From a virus, in the IMG/VR virus record IMGVR_UViG_3300022200_008240, positions 1-27,003 of that record: 27,003 nucleotides of DNA. One strand, 5' to 3'. The notes under the pieces are model-generated. The model was not told where the DNA came from. It made no database searches and worked only from the letters and a program-made list of their open reading frames with translations. The position numbers and the translations under genes are program-made. Within the stretch, counting starts at the first letter, position 1. Every line of letters begins with the position of its first letter. This document shows positions 7,901 to 14,909 of this stretch, one piece after another.

Positions 7901-9180
7901 CCCTGAGTACCATCAGTACCCTGAGTTCCATCGGTTCCCTGAGTACCAGCACCTGTAGTTCCCTGAGTACCATCAGTACCCTGAGTTCCATCTGTACCTT
8001 GGGTTCCATCAGTACCCTGAGTTCCATCTGTACCTTGAGTACCTGTAGTTCCCTGAGTTCCATCGGTTCCTTGTGTGCCATCAGTTCCCTGAGTACCATC
8101 ACCTGTAGTTCCCTGAGTACCATCTGTACCTTGAGTACCTGTGGTTCCTTGGGTTCCATCGGTTCCTTGAGTACCAGTTAGGAAAGAACCATTAGCGTAA
8201 AACGAAGTAGCACTAATAATACCAGTGTTTCCGTAGATTGTTACACCAGCACCAATAGTAACTTCATTATTGATACCATCAATAGTTACGGAAGCAGGAC
8301 CGACAGTTAAAATGCCAGTAACTCTTGCATCTCCTTCGACAAGCAGACTATATTCAGAATCTGCCGTAGTTCCAATGCCGACGCTACTTGTAGTATGAAT
8401 ACCGGCAGCAGTCTGTTCAAAGTAACCTGTTCCACCGCCACCGCCACCGCTATTGTTAGTTACAAATTCAAACTTCCTTATCGAATGATCATATCTTAAA
8501 AACTTACCATCATATGCAGATGCATTAGTAGCAATACCAACAATGTCATCAAGATACTTAAGTTGCGTCTCACCACCTCCACCTAATGTGGATAATTGTT
8601 GTTGAATACGATTGACAAAAAGACGATAGTGATTTGAAAGATCATCTAAGGTTGCAAAATTCGTATTAGCATCAGGATTTTTTTCATCGAGAAGTCCTTC
8701 AGACAAAGAAACAATTTCTTGTTTTTGTTGTATTTCTGCGACTAATTTATGAAGTAATTTTATATCCTCATCATAATATTTTACTTCAGGAATTTCTGGA
8801 AATTGTAAAGGTTTAACTAATAATTTTTCTGCTTCACTATAACCAAATGCTCTACGAAGCCTATCTAATTCTACAGACAGTTGTCCTATATCTTTTTTAT
8901 AATCAACTACTTCAGGAATATTAGAAACTTGAGATTTTACTTGTTCAACTAATTTCTCAAGTTCTATAATTCTTTGATAGTTTTTATTCTCAACATTATC
9001 TACACCTTCTACTACTTCCTCCTCCTCATTATTTTCTTCAACAACAATCTCTTCCTTCTCATCCAATAAATCGGAAGGAGATAAAATTTTTTTTTGAGAT
9101 TCAATTTCTATTTCTTCATTATTTAACTTTTCTTCATTCTTTTTCTTCTCAAAGAAGTCCGAAGGTTTATTCAATGGCAC
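4900..9180 (-). CDS. Giant collagen-like tail-fibre/virion protein
   Basis: This encodes 1426 residues. Residues 1-60 are highly charged and acidic, and about 60-160 look coiled-coil (IIELEKLVEQVKSQ...). A poly-Gly hinge near 245-250 leads to a VGIGTT... LLVEGDARVTG neck module (about 265-330). Residues about 336-1083 are collagen-like Gly-X-Y, almost entirely GTQ, GTD and GTT, then GTTGTSVQ octads. A second VGIGTTNPQYKLHVSG module lies near 1190, then a short second collagen block (about 1224-1279), then a C-terminal beta domain ending in a GGGGGGGG stretch and AFLNS. It is probably a trimeric fibre. The start is GTG with AGGAG upstream; a CATAAATA late motif is 37 nt upstream. The triplets are essentially proline-free (one GPD). 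Host-recognition or virion-decoration roles are inferred. Confidence 0.88.
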   Translation of the reverse strand: MPLNKPSDFFEKKKNEEKLNNEEIEIESQKKILSPSDLLDEKEEIVVEENNEEEEVVEGVDNVENKNYQRIIELEKLVEQVKSQVSNIPEVVDYKKDIGQLSVELDRLRRAFGYSEAEKLLVKPLQFPEIPEVKYYDEDIKLLHKLVAEIQQKQEIVSLSEGLLDEKNPDANTNFATLDDLSNHYRLFVNRIQQQLSTLGGGGETQLKYLDDIVGIATNASAYDGKFLRYDHSIRKFEFVTNNSGGGGGGTGYFEQTAAGIHTTSSVGIGTTADSEYSLLVEGDARVTGILTVGPASVTIDGINNEVTIGAGVTIYGNTGIISATSFYANGSFLTGTQGTDGTQGTTGTQGTDGTQGTTGDGTQGTDGTQGTDGTQGTTGTQGTDGTQGTDGTQGTDGTQGTDGTQGTTGAGTQGTDGTQGTDGTQGTTGSGTQGTDGTQGTDGTQGTDGTQGTAGSGTQGTDGTQGTDGTQGTDGTQGTTGSGTQGTDGTQGTDGTQGTTGTQGTDGTQGTDGTQGTDGTQGTTGSGTQGTDGTQGTTGTQGTDGTQGTTGTQGTDGTQGTTGTQGTDGTQGTTGTQGTDGTQGTDGTQGTDGTQGTDGTQGTDGTQGTDGTQGTDGTQGTDGTQGTTGSGTQGTDGTQGTTGTQGTDGTQGTDGTQGTDGTQGTDGTQGTDGTQGTTGTQGTDGTQGTDGTQGTDGTQGTDGTQGTTGTQGTDGTQGTDGTQGTTGTQGTDGTQGTDGTQGTTGTQGTDGTQGTTGTQGTDGTQGTTGTQGTDGTQGTDGTQGTTGTQGTDGTQGTDGTQGTTGTQGTDGTQGTDGTQGTTGTQGTDGTQGTDGTQGTTGTQGPDGTQGTTGTQGTIGTQGTDGTQGTDGTQGTDGTQGTDGTQGTTGTQGTDGTQGTDGTQGTDGTQGTTGTQGTDGTQGTDGTQGTDGTQGTDGTQGTDGTQGTDGTQGTTGTSVQGTTGTSVQGTTGTSVQGTTGTSVQGTKGTQGTTGTSVQGTTGTSVQGTTGTSVQGTTGTSVQGTTGTSVQGTTGTSVQGTKGTQGTTGTSVQGTTGTSVQGTTGTSVQGTTGTSVQGTTGTSGPVAGSANQIVYKNSSNTAAGSDSFTYSGPSSGVGTIGIGTIIDIVHYDTLNSGTLSFEASAGQLFSITNNLSSGSIFSVNDISGIPSIDVDAGGTILVGPYSTTGDKVGIGTTNPQYKLHVSGNTNIDGTLTVNGAAISGGSGTQGTTGTQGTTGTSVQGTKGTQGTTGTSVQGTTGTSVQGTTGTSVQGTTGTQGNISGVRYNFSTDITTSAIPAGTIRFNWGGISGVSQIYVHKDDANSTTQTGWITSWDDSTSSTKGYLTLKSASTSGTQYTTVFNVTLVSSLQGSGSNQYYLVNVSNPSGSVPSNSHPLALTFSRTGDAGGGGGGGGSSALTTLAFLNS
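5345..5509 (-). repeat. Second collagen-like DNA repeat block (GTQ/GTSVQ)
   Basis: Approximate limits. Tandem near-identical units encode GTQ-GTT and GTTGTSVQ, reading on the plus strand as CCTTGTACCGAAGTTCCTGT with synonymous changes. The block sits between the second neck module and the C-terminal domain of the collagen-like fibre. It matches the larger block at 5936-6318, suggesting duplication. Confidence 0.8.
5936..6318 (-). repeat. Tandem 24-nt repeat encoding GTTGTSVQ octads
   Basis: Approximate limits. A run of 24-nt units encodes GTTGTSVQ, with GTKGTQ inserted twice. Each octad breaks the Gly-X-Y period with two extra residues (VQ). Units differ mainly by synonymous changes (for example GAAGTTCC followed by GGTAGT or TGTTGT), a sign of unit duplication with drift. 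Confidence 0.85.
6319..8178 (-). repeat. Long 9-nt-period collagen repeat with 54-nt higher-order units
   Basis: Approximate limits. About 1.86 kb encodes GTQ-GTD-GTQ-GTT triplets. Higher-order periods are visible: the 54-nt unit 6661-6714 is repeated exactly at 6715-6768, and again at 6769-6822 with one mismatch. Such arrays slip and recombine readily, so length may differ between related phages. The same array creates long spurious open frames on both strands. Confidence 0.9.
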
Positions 9181-9217
9181 CGCAAAATACTCCTATATTT
9201 CTATATCCCATATATGA

Positions 9218-9225
9218 TATTTATG
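9218..9225 (-). promoter_or_regulatory. T4-type late promoter motif CATAAATA
   Basis: Leftward CATAAATA lies 37 nt upstream of the GTG start of the collagen-like fibre. The leader contains AGGAG before the GTG and a short ATG frame of 14 codons that overlaps the GTG; the latter may be chance. Confidence 0.55.
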
Positions 9226-9322
9226 ATTGTAACATAAAAACCAAAAATAGATAGAGATAAAATAATTAAAAAATTTTTTTATTAAAATACACGTTTCCAG
9301 AAATAGAAATTCTATATTCATC
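9226..9322. other. AT-rich spacer with A/T palindrome
   Basis: This is a non-coding spacer between the GT17-2OG fusion and the late promoter of the fibre gene. It holds an A6T7 run near 9268-9280 and an imperfect inverted repeat at about 9300-9319. It would be where the upstream cassette terminates, but I see no GC-stem terminator. Confidence 0.35.
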
Positions 9323-10882
9323 TTAATTTTCCGTATCAAAAAAGAACATTTGCCACAATCTACTGTTATCTTTTACTGTACCAAAATACTTTGATGCAGA
9401 ATGAATACAACTAGCATCAAAGATGACCAAACGATTATAAACATTGCCAAGAACATCTACTGGTTCAAAAGGAGTTCCATCTAAATGATAATCTCCCGGA
9501 ATATCTTTCCAAGAAGCATCATACCCTTCTTCATTATATGTTCTAGCTCTTGTTTTTTTGTGTGCGTACAAAGTTGTGCCACACTCAAAAGGAGCATTTG
9601 GACTTAAATATAGCATACCTCCCCACATCTGAGAGTCGCAATGATATACAATTGGTTGCCCAGACCAACAATATTGGAATCTACCATTCATTCCATGCTC
9701 TTTCCACTTAGTAATTTTTTTACCCATTATTTGCTCAAATCTTTCTTTGAGTCCTGGAAATAAAAACTGTTGATGGGTTCGATTACCAATATACCCTCTA
9801 CCAATACCACCAATATGATAATCTTGTTCCAATGCAAATTTTCTTATTGAATCCGGATTTTCATAAAAATTGTCCACCATCCATGTAGTTGATTTTGTGT
9901 TAGATGATATACCAAAATTTAAACCTGTTTCTATATTTTTTTCTTGGGGTAACAAAAATTCTTTGACTCTAGGTAATTTAAAAATAATTTGAGGAAGAGA
10001 TTCTAATGGGTAATTTTTCAGAACATAATTACATTTATTTTTATATTCCTCAACGAGTTTATCATCTTTAACAATTTGTTTGAATGATTCTACTGATAAG
10101 TTATTTACTACAGACAAATTTCCATGATTACAGAAGGATTTTGCCTTTTCATTTCTCCTTTCTTCTCCCATCCATGTAAAATGCCATCCACAATCTTGAA
10201 TGATTTTATTATCTTGAGTTACCCAAACTGGAGAAATGGGACATTTATATTGTCCCCTAAATTTGGTCGGAGATCCTCCATTTTTTAATTGTTTAGCAGT
10301 ACATAAAACTAAAGATTTACTCCAATCTGCAGGAGTATCGTCAATAAAAAGTCTTTTATCCGCTCTACCTTCCAGAAGAACTAAAGGAACTTTTAAATAA
10401 TTGCCATTTAAACATCTACACACATTTGAAAAATATTCAATAAACTCTGGATTTATTATCTCATCACAGTCACTAGAAATAAAAACGGTATCGTCATCAT
10501 ATTTGTCAATAATATTAAGTAGTCCATCTTTTTGCAGTCTTTCTCTAGTCCAATATAATTCTCGACCAGTATTTTTTGCCACGCTTGCTTCATAAAAATC
10601 AACTTCATCTGGCGTTAAATTTATTTTATCATAATCAATTTCAATTACAGTAACTTGATTCTCAAAACCAAATTCTTTAATCAAATCTTTACAAATAAAC
10701 TCTTTTTTATTTCCACTAAATGTATGACTAGCTTCTACAATAATAAATTCATCAACATAATCTTTTAATAAATTTAATCTTAGTTCAAGAAGTTCTTTTT
10801 CATTAAAGAAAAAAAAGTAATCAATAATTTTTTTCATTGCAAGTTGACGATATGAACTTAAAATTTTAGTGGTGTTTTTCAT
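9323..10882 (-). CDS. GT17 glycosyltransferase fused to a 2OG-Fe(II) oxygenase-like domain
   Basis: This encodes 519 residues with two domains. Residues about 17-310 match the GT17 family (beta-1,4-mannosyl-glycoprotein GlcNAc-transferase type): KKIIDYFFFFNEKELLELRL, a DxD-type site SDCDE (D138, D140), LEGRAD, then the family-typical CGWHFTWMG at 231-239. Residues about 330-519 look like a cupin-type 2OG oxygenase (DUF6445-like): HCD (H414, D416) as the HxD metal pair, LVIFDASCIHSAS with distal H494, and R508 in SRLWQMFFF as a candidate 2OG anchor. The ATG directly follows the previous stop (TAAATG), so it is coupled to the upstream multidomain gene. A later ATG at residue 16 is possible. The acceptor is unknown: phage fibre, host glycan or peptide. 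Both domain calls come from motifs only. Confidence 0.83.
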   Translation of the reverse strand: MKNTTKILSSYRQLAMKKIIDYFFFFNEKELLELRLNLLKDYVDEFIIVEASHTFSGNKKEFICKDLIKEFGFENQVTVIEIDYDKINLTPDEVDFYEASVAKNTGRELYWTRERLQKDGLLNIIDKYDDDTVFISSDCDEIINPEFIEYFSNVCRCLNGNYLKVPLVLLEGRADKRLFIDDTPADWSKSLVLCTAKQLKNGGSPTKFRGQYKCPISPVWVTQDNKIIQDCGWHFTWMGEERRNEKAKSFCNHGNLSVVNNLSVESFKQIVKDDKLVEEYKNKCNYVLKNYPLESLPQIIFKLPRVKEFLLPQEKNIETGLNFGISSNTKSTTWMVDNFYENPDSIRKFALEQDYHIGGIGRGYIGNRTHQQFLFPGLKERFEQIMGKKITKWKEHGMNGRFQYCWSGQPIVYHCDSQMWGGMLYLSPNAPFECGTTLYAHKKTRARTYNEEGYDASWKDIPGDYHLDGTPFEPVDVLGNVYNRLVIFDASCIHSASKYFGTVKDNSRLWQMFFFDTEN

Positions 10883-13816
10883 TTAAAATCCCAAATATTT
10901 TTGTCTATTAAAATTTAAATCATAAGTAGTATATGATATATCATAGGTTTCATTATTAAATGGATTAGAATATGTATCTGAAAAAAAATTTTTTCCCCAT
11001 TTCTTAGTAAGATATTCATTTTTATTTAATGTTCGCGATTTATTCACTTTTTCCTTTAAATCCATATTTAATCTCCAGGTTTGAGAACCACTAGTTTTAT
11101 AGTCAGATTCTCCATGCAGATAGTCAATATTTAAGAAACTGGATTTTATGTTTTTTGTTGTTATTCTAATGTGATAATCAACATCTTCTATATAAGCTGG
11201 ATATAAGTTTTCATCAAATAATCCACACTCTTGGACAACCCAATCTTTTATTAAAAATAAATCATAAGATCCACCTCCCCAATCAGATTTTTTAGCGTGT
11301 ATCATACCGGAATCTGTTTTTAATGCTTCTTCATTCATTTTCTTCAGTAAACCAGATGTAAAACAAATATCATTGTTTGCAATGATCCAATACGGACAAT
11401 TCATATATGATTTAATAATCAAATTCCATGCACCACTTACCCCAAGATTAGATGGTAGATGGGTTACTTTAATTTTTTCTATAAATGGATGTTTTATACT
11501 TGCTATCTTATTTAAGTCCTCATCAATTTCCCCTTTTCCATTATTATTAATAATAAAAAACTCTTTTACGGGATAATCAACGCTATCTATTAATCGTTTT
11601 AACCAGTGAACTCCATTTACTATAGGAACTCCTATCATGGGAATAGAACTTTCATACTCAAATAATTTTTTAAAATCCGAAACTTTTATTAAGTTTAACC
11701 ATTCTTCACGATTTCTTTCAAGATTTTCATATACAAGATCTTCTTTTTTTTCAACTAAATTTTGAATACCTTTTCTAATAACTCCGCACCCATGATCAGT
11801 ATCAACAACAAACATTTCCAAATCATTTCTCTCCTTACGAAGATGAACAAATGCTTTCCAAGAATCCCCATTCCAAGTATCAACAACAGGATATGGTCTT
11901 TGATATTCTTCTTTCGTTGGATTCATATCATGACAAATAATATACCCACCAACATTTAAAATATCAAGGGAATTTAAAATGTCCGTTAAAACTTGATTAT
12001 ATTCATGAAGTCCATCAATAAAAATAATATCAAACTTTTCTTTATTTTGTTTAAAAAACTCATCCGAAGTTAAATGAAATGTTGCTGGACTATCCTCATT
12101 TGGATCAACACCAACTTTATAATCACATATTATATTTGAAATATTATCTCCTTTACTAACTCCTATTTCCAAATATTTTTTGGATTTTGTTTTTTCGATT
12201 AGAAAATTAATAATATCTGTTCTTCTTGTTGATTCTTTTATAAATGGATCATGAGGTTCTATATTTAAAGTTTCTGGTATAAAAAACTTTTTTAAATGTT
12301 CAAACTCAAGTATTTCTGATGGAAGATTATTTAAATCATAATTCCTTAAAACTACTTTTTTATTTCCCCACGTATTTAAACCATTATCTTTTGGAGTCCA
12401 TTTGTCGATATAGTCTTCAAGTTCTTTTGAATTCATGTCTTTTATGATTGCAGATTCTATGTGATCTGCATAATGTGATGTTGATTTTTGTTTTGTCTTT
12501 AATCTACTAGAATCACCCATCCAACTAAAATGCCACCCACAATCTTTTAATCTCTTTCCATCTTCTGTAACATATACTGTTTCAAAAGGATTTTGAATAT
12601 TAAATCTCATCTGAGCGGGAGTTGCTTTTTCAAAATGCTTCTTAGTGCATACGAAAAAAACATTGTCGATACTTAATGGAATATTAGTATCGGAATGATA
12701 TACTCTAAAATTTGCTCTTCCTTCTAGTTCCACTAGGGGTATTTTAATAATTTTATTTTGATTCTTAGATATATTATAAGTAAAATAATTTATATATTTT
12801 GGGTTGATAATTTCATCAGCATCTGAAACAAAAAATATATCTCTATCATCAAATTGCGAAATAACAGAAAGCAAATCATCTAAGACTAATCTCTCTCTTG
12901 TTCTTGCATTCAAAGAATTTTTATAAGTATCATTTGATTTTCCAGACAAAGAGCGAAAAATAATGTCAAATTCAGTATTTTCAACATCTTCATCATTTGA
13001 TGGAAGGTTAGTCTGAACAAAAATAAATTTTTCCTCTGGCAAATTCAATTCCTTGATATATTCTTTTGCCAAAGGTTTCCAATCATTTCCACTATGAGTT
13101 TTTGTTCCCTCAAGAACTATAAACTTATCAACTTTATCATGAAGAAGTTTATACCTTAGTTCTAACAACTCTTTTTCATTAAAGAATCTAAAACAATCTA
13201 TAATTTTTTTTCTTCCAATTTCCAATTTATCCACATTTTTTTCTTCAACCTCAATATTTAAATTTTTAATCTTTGTCTGTACAAAATTTTTATGATAATC
13301 ATCCAAATCATTGAAATACATATTTCTTAAATCAAGAAGACCTTCTTTATGTTCTTCCGTTTTTCCCCACCACCAAGATGATACTACCTTTTCATATAAA
13401 ATACCCCACTTACCTGGATATCCACATTCTAATCTAAGTTTAGGTGAATCGAAATCACAATTTTCTAAAGACTGTTTGCACAAATAATATGCATCTTGAT
13501 ATTGGTTGTGCCAATTTTGGAAGTTTGCGAGTTTATAATATGCTTCAGGTCTTTTTGGAAGAATAGACATTGCATGTTTATACATGCAACGAACATGTTC
13601 AAATCTATTTCCTTGAAGATCAAAACAAGTTCCAATATGAAGTAAACACTCATATGCTAGGTCTAAATCGTCTCCAGATCTATCGGCACATCTAAGAAAG
13701 AATGAAATTGCTGCAGCAGTTTGCCCTATAGAAAAATATTCTGTTGCTAAATTAAAATTAGTTTCAGGATTTTCTGGATCTAGAATATATTCAATTAAAT
13801 AATTTTTTTCATTCAT
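10883..13816 (-). CDS. Multidomain TPR - GT17 - methyltransferase - GT2 protein
   Basis: This encodes 977 residues. Residues 1-190 are helical repeats of TPR type (FNLATEYFSIGQTAAAISFF, then EAYYKLANFQ). Residues about 200-520 are a GT17 domain (DCFRFFNEKELLELRYKLL, SDADE with D332/D334, LEGRANF, CGWHFSWMG at 426-434). Residues about 530-690 are a class I SAM methyltransferase (YLEIGVSKGDNIS at 548-560, FIDGLHEY at 599-606, CHDMNP at 629-633 region). Residues about 725-960 are a GT2-type transferase (IGVPIVNG, NLGVSGAWN, IANND at 812-816, EDVDYHIR at 877-884). It probably assembles and methylates a short glycan in one chain. Its start overlaps the preceding gene by 8 nt (ATGAATGA). The GT17 domain is paralogous to that of the next gene. 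Confidence 0.87.
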   Translation of the reverse strand: MNEKNYLIEYILDPENPETNFNLATEYFSIGQTAAAISFFLRCADRSGDDLDLAYECLLHIGTCFDLQGNRFEHVRCMYKHAMSILPKRPEAYYKLANFQNWHNQYQDAYYLCKQSLENCDFDSPKLRLECGYPGKWGILYEKVVSSWWWGKTEEHKEGLLDLRNMYFNDLDDYHKNFVQTKIKNLNIEVEEKNVDKLEIGRKKIIDCFRFFNEKELLELRYKLLHDKVDKFIVLEGTKTHSGNDWKPLAKEYIKELNLPEEKFIFVQTNLPSNDEDVENTEFDIIFRSLSGKSNDTYKNSLNARTRERLVLDDLLSVISQFDDRDIFFVSDADEIINPKYINYFTYNISKNQNKIIKIPLVELEGRANFRVYHSDTNIPLSIDNVFFVCTKKHFEKATPAQMRFNIQNPFETVYVTEDGKRLKDCGWHFSWMGDSSRLKTKQKSTSHYADHIESAIIKDMNSKELEDYIDKWTPKDNGLNTWGNKKVVLRNYDLNNLPSEILEFEHLKKFFIPETLNIEPHDPFIKESTRRTDIINFLIEKTKSKKYLEIGVSKGDNISNIICDYKVGVDPNEDSPATFHLTSDEFFKQNKEKFDIIFIDGLHEYNQVLTDILNSLDILNVGGYIICHDMNPTKEEYQRPYPVVDTWNGDSWKAFVHLRKERNDLEMFVVDTDHGCGVIRKGIQNLVEKKEDLVYENLERNREEWLNLIKVSDFKKLFEYESSIPMIGVPIVNGVHWLKRLIDSVDYPVKEFFIINNNGKGEIDEDLNKIASIKHPFIEKIKVTHLPSNLGVSGAWNLIIKSYMNCPYWIIANNDICFTSGLLKKMNEEALKTDSGMIHAKKSDWGGGSYDLFLIKDWVVQECGLFDENLYPAYIEDVDYHIRITTKNIKSSFLNIDYLHGESDYKTSGSQTWRLNMDLKEKVNKSRTLNKNEYLTKKWGKNFFSDTYSNPFNNETYDISYTTYDLNFNRQKYLGF

Positions 13817-14789
13817 TTATAAAATTCTCCAACGCATCTTCAGAAATTTTTAAAACATAAGAAGCATTATCTTGCAATCCAAATGTAATTATATAATCAT
13901 CTTTATACTTAGACATACCACAACAAAATTCAATATTTGCTCCCATAAAATCAAACTGTTTAGATTGTTTTAAAACATTCCAATTCTTATCCCAATAAGT
14001 AAATACATGCCGATATGTTGCATTTTTTCTATCTTGTTCACTACGAAAAAGATATGTAATATGGTGTATACATATATATCCATCTTTATATGGCATTACC
14101 TGAGATCCTCCTCTCAGATTTTGCATCATATTTTCTTTAAGATTACCAAGAAAAACTGTTTTGGTTGTATTAGTTTTTATGTCATATTTAACAATTTGTA
14201 CTGGATTGGACCATTTAACAAAGTGATATGGTTGATCTAATATAGGCATCCAATTTTTTTCACAATAACTATCTGAATTTTCAGGTACAGGTATTCTATG
14301 CCGATTAATTTCTTTAAATGAATTGGGAATATCGATTTCAGATAATTCCATTCTACCAACACCATTTGTAGTTGTATCTCTCCTAACACCACAAAGATAA
14401 AATTTTTCTTCCCATTTAACAATTCTACAATCTTCCAACCCGACAAATTCCCATAAAGGTTTTCTATCAAAGTTAGAAGTATCTATTTTATCAAATGAAG
14501 TTAAAATTAAATTTTCATCCAAAATTCCAAAATAATTTGTAGTTGTCAAAGAAATATCATTTTCTGGATTTAAATATAAAAGAGGTCCCCACTGATGCTC
14601 ATAGTTATTCTTTTCAGAATGGTACAGCGTATATTGACAGTGCCTTATATTTACAAAAATATCATTTCCATCAACAAAAACCGATGGATTGAAAAGGCCA
14701 GTACCATTAGTATGTTCGGATGGAATAATTAAAGGTTCTACAATTCCTCCAGAATTCAAAGCATACTGAGAAAAATTCATATCATCCAT
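13809..14789 (-). CDS. GH130-like five-bladed propeller protein (glycoside phosphorylase/hydrolase-type)
   Basis: This encodes about 326 residues beginning MDDMNFSQYALNSGG. The pattern NPSVFVDGNDIFVNIRHCQYTLYHS near residue 35, GLEDCRIVKWEEKFYLCGVRRD at about 117, EKNWMP near 180, RGGSQVMPY near 230, and ITFGLQDNASYVLKI near the C-terminus fits the beta-propeller of the GH130/GH43-like superfamily. GLEDCRI is close to the EDPR-type motif of GH130 enzymes. It may cleave, phosphorolyse or simply bind a sugar; the acceptor-side residues cannot be judged by eye. The TTG at 14798 is rejected in favour of the ATG at 14789, which has AGGA 9 nt upstream. It is the first gene of the leftward sigma70-type unit and overlaps the next gene. 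Confidence 0.72.
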   Translation of the reverse strand: MDDMNFSQYALNSGGIVEPLIIPSEHTNGTGLFNPSVFVDGNDIFVNIRHCQYTLYHSEKNNYEHQWGPLLYLNPENDISLTTTNYFGILDENLILTSFDKIDTSNFDRKPLWEFVGLEDCRIVKWEEKFYLCGVRRDTTTNGVGRMELSEIDIPNSFKEINRHRIPVPENSDSYCEKNWMPILDQPYHFVKWSNPVQIVKYDIKTNTTKTVFLGNLKENMMQNLRGGSQVMPYKDGYICIHHITYLFRSEQDRKNATYRHVFTYWDKNWNVLKQSKQFDFMGANIEFCCGMSKYKDDYIITFGLQDNASYVLKISEDALENFINE

Positions 14790-14809
14790 ATAAAACAATC
14801 CTACATTTT

Positions 14810-14838
14810 ATTATAGCAAAAAAACAACCCCTTGACAA
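14810..14838 (-). promoter_or_regulatory. Leftward sigma70-type promoter
   Basis: Read leftward: -35 TTGTCA (14838-14833), a 17-nt spacer, and -10 TATAAT (14815-14810) preceded by TGC (extended -10). Transcription would start near 14803, just before the AGGA ribosome site of the GH130-like gene. It would drive 14789-9323. Confidence 0.72.
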
Positions 14839-14860
14839 GTGATCCAAATATAAGTAGAAT
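14832..14860 (+). promoter_or_regulatory. Rightward sigma70-type promoter
   Basis: TTGACA (14832-14837), a 17-nt spacer, and TAGAAT (14855-14860). This is near consensus and lies 50 nt before the ATG of the plus-strand oxygenase gene. Its -35 box overlaps the -35 box of the leftward promoter inside CTTGACAAG. Confidence 0.75.
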
Positions 14861-14909
14861 ACCTTTGTTAGGGTTGAAGGATACATAATATATTACTTTA
14901 ATAATATTA

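Noticed and set aside
5925-8159. Minus-strand frames with MEPKVLMEPKEPQ-type repeats
   Set aside because: They are frame-shifted readings of the same array, confined to the repeat and without a start context.
6319-8178. CRISPR-like array
   Set aside because: The repeats are continuous and in frame with no unique spacers, and encode Gly-X-Y; there are no cas genes.
6325-8181. Plus-strand open frame of 618 codons opposite the collagen array (SIGSLSTCGSLSS-type repeats)
   Set aside because: It is the reverse complement of the 9-nt collagen repeats, which lack stops in several frames. It has no non-repeat domain, and the collagen frame has unique flanking domains on both sides.
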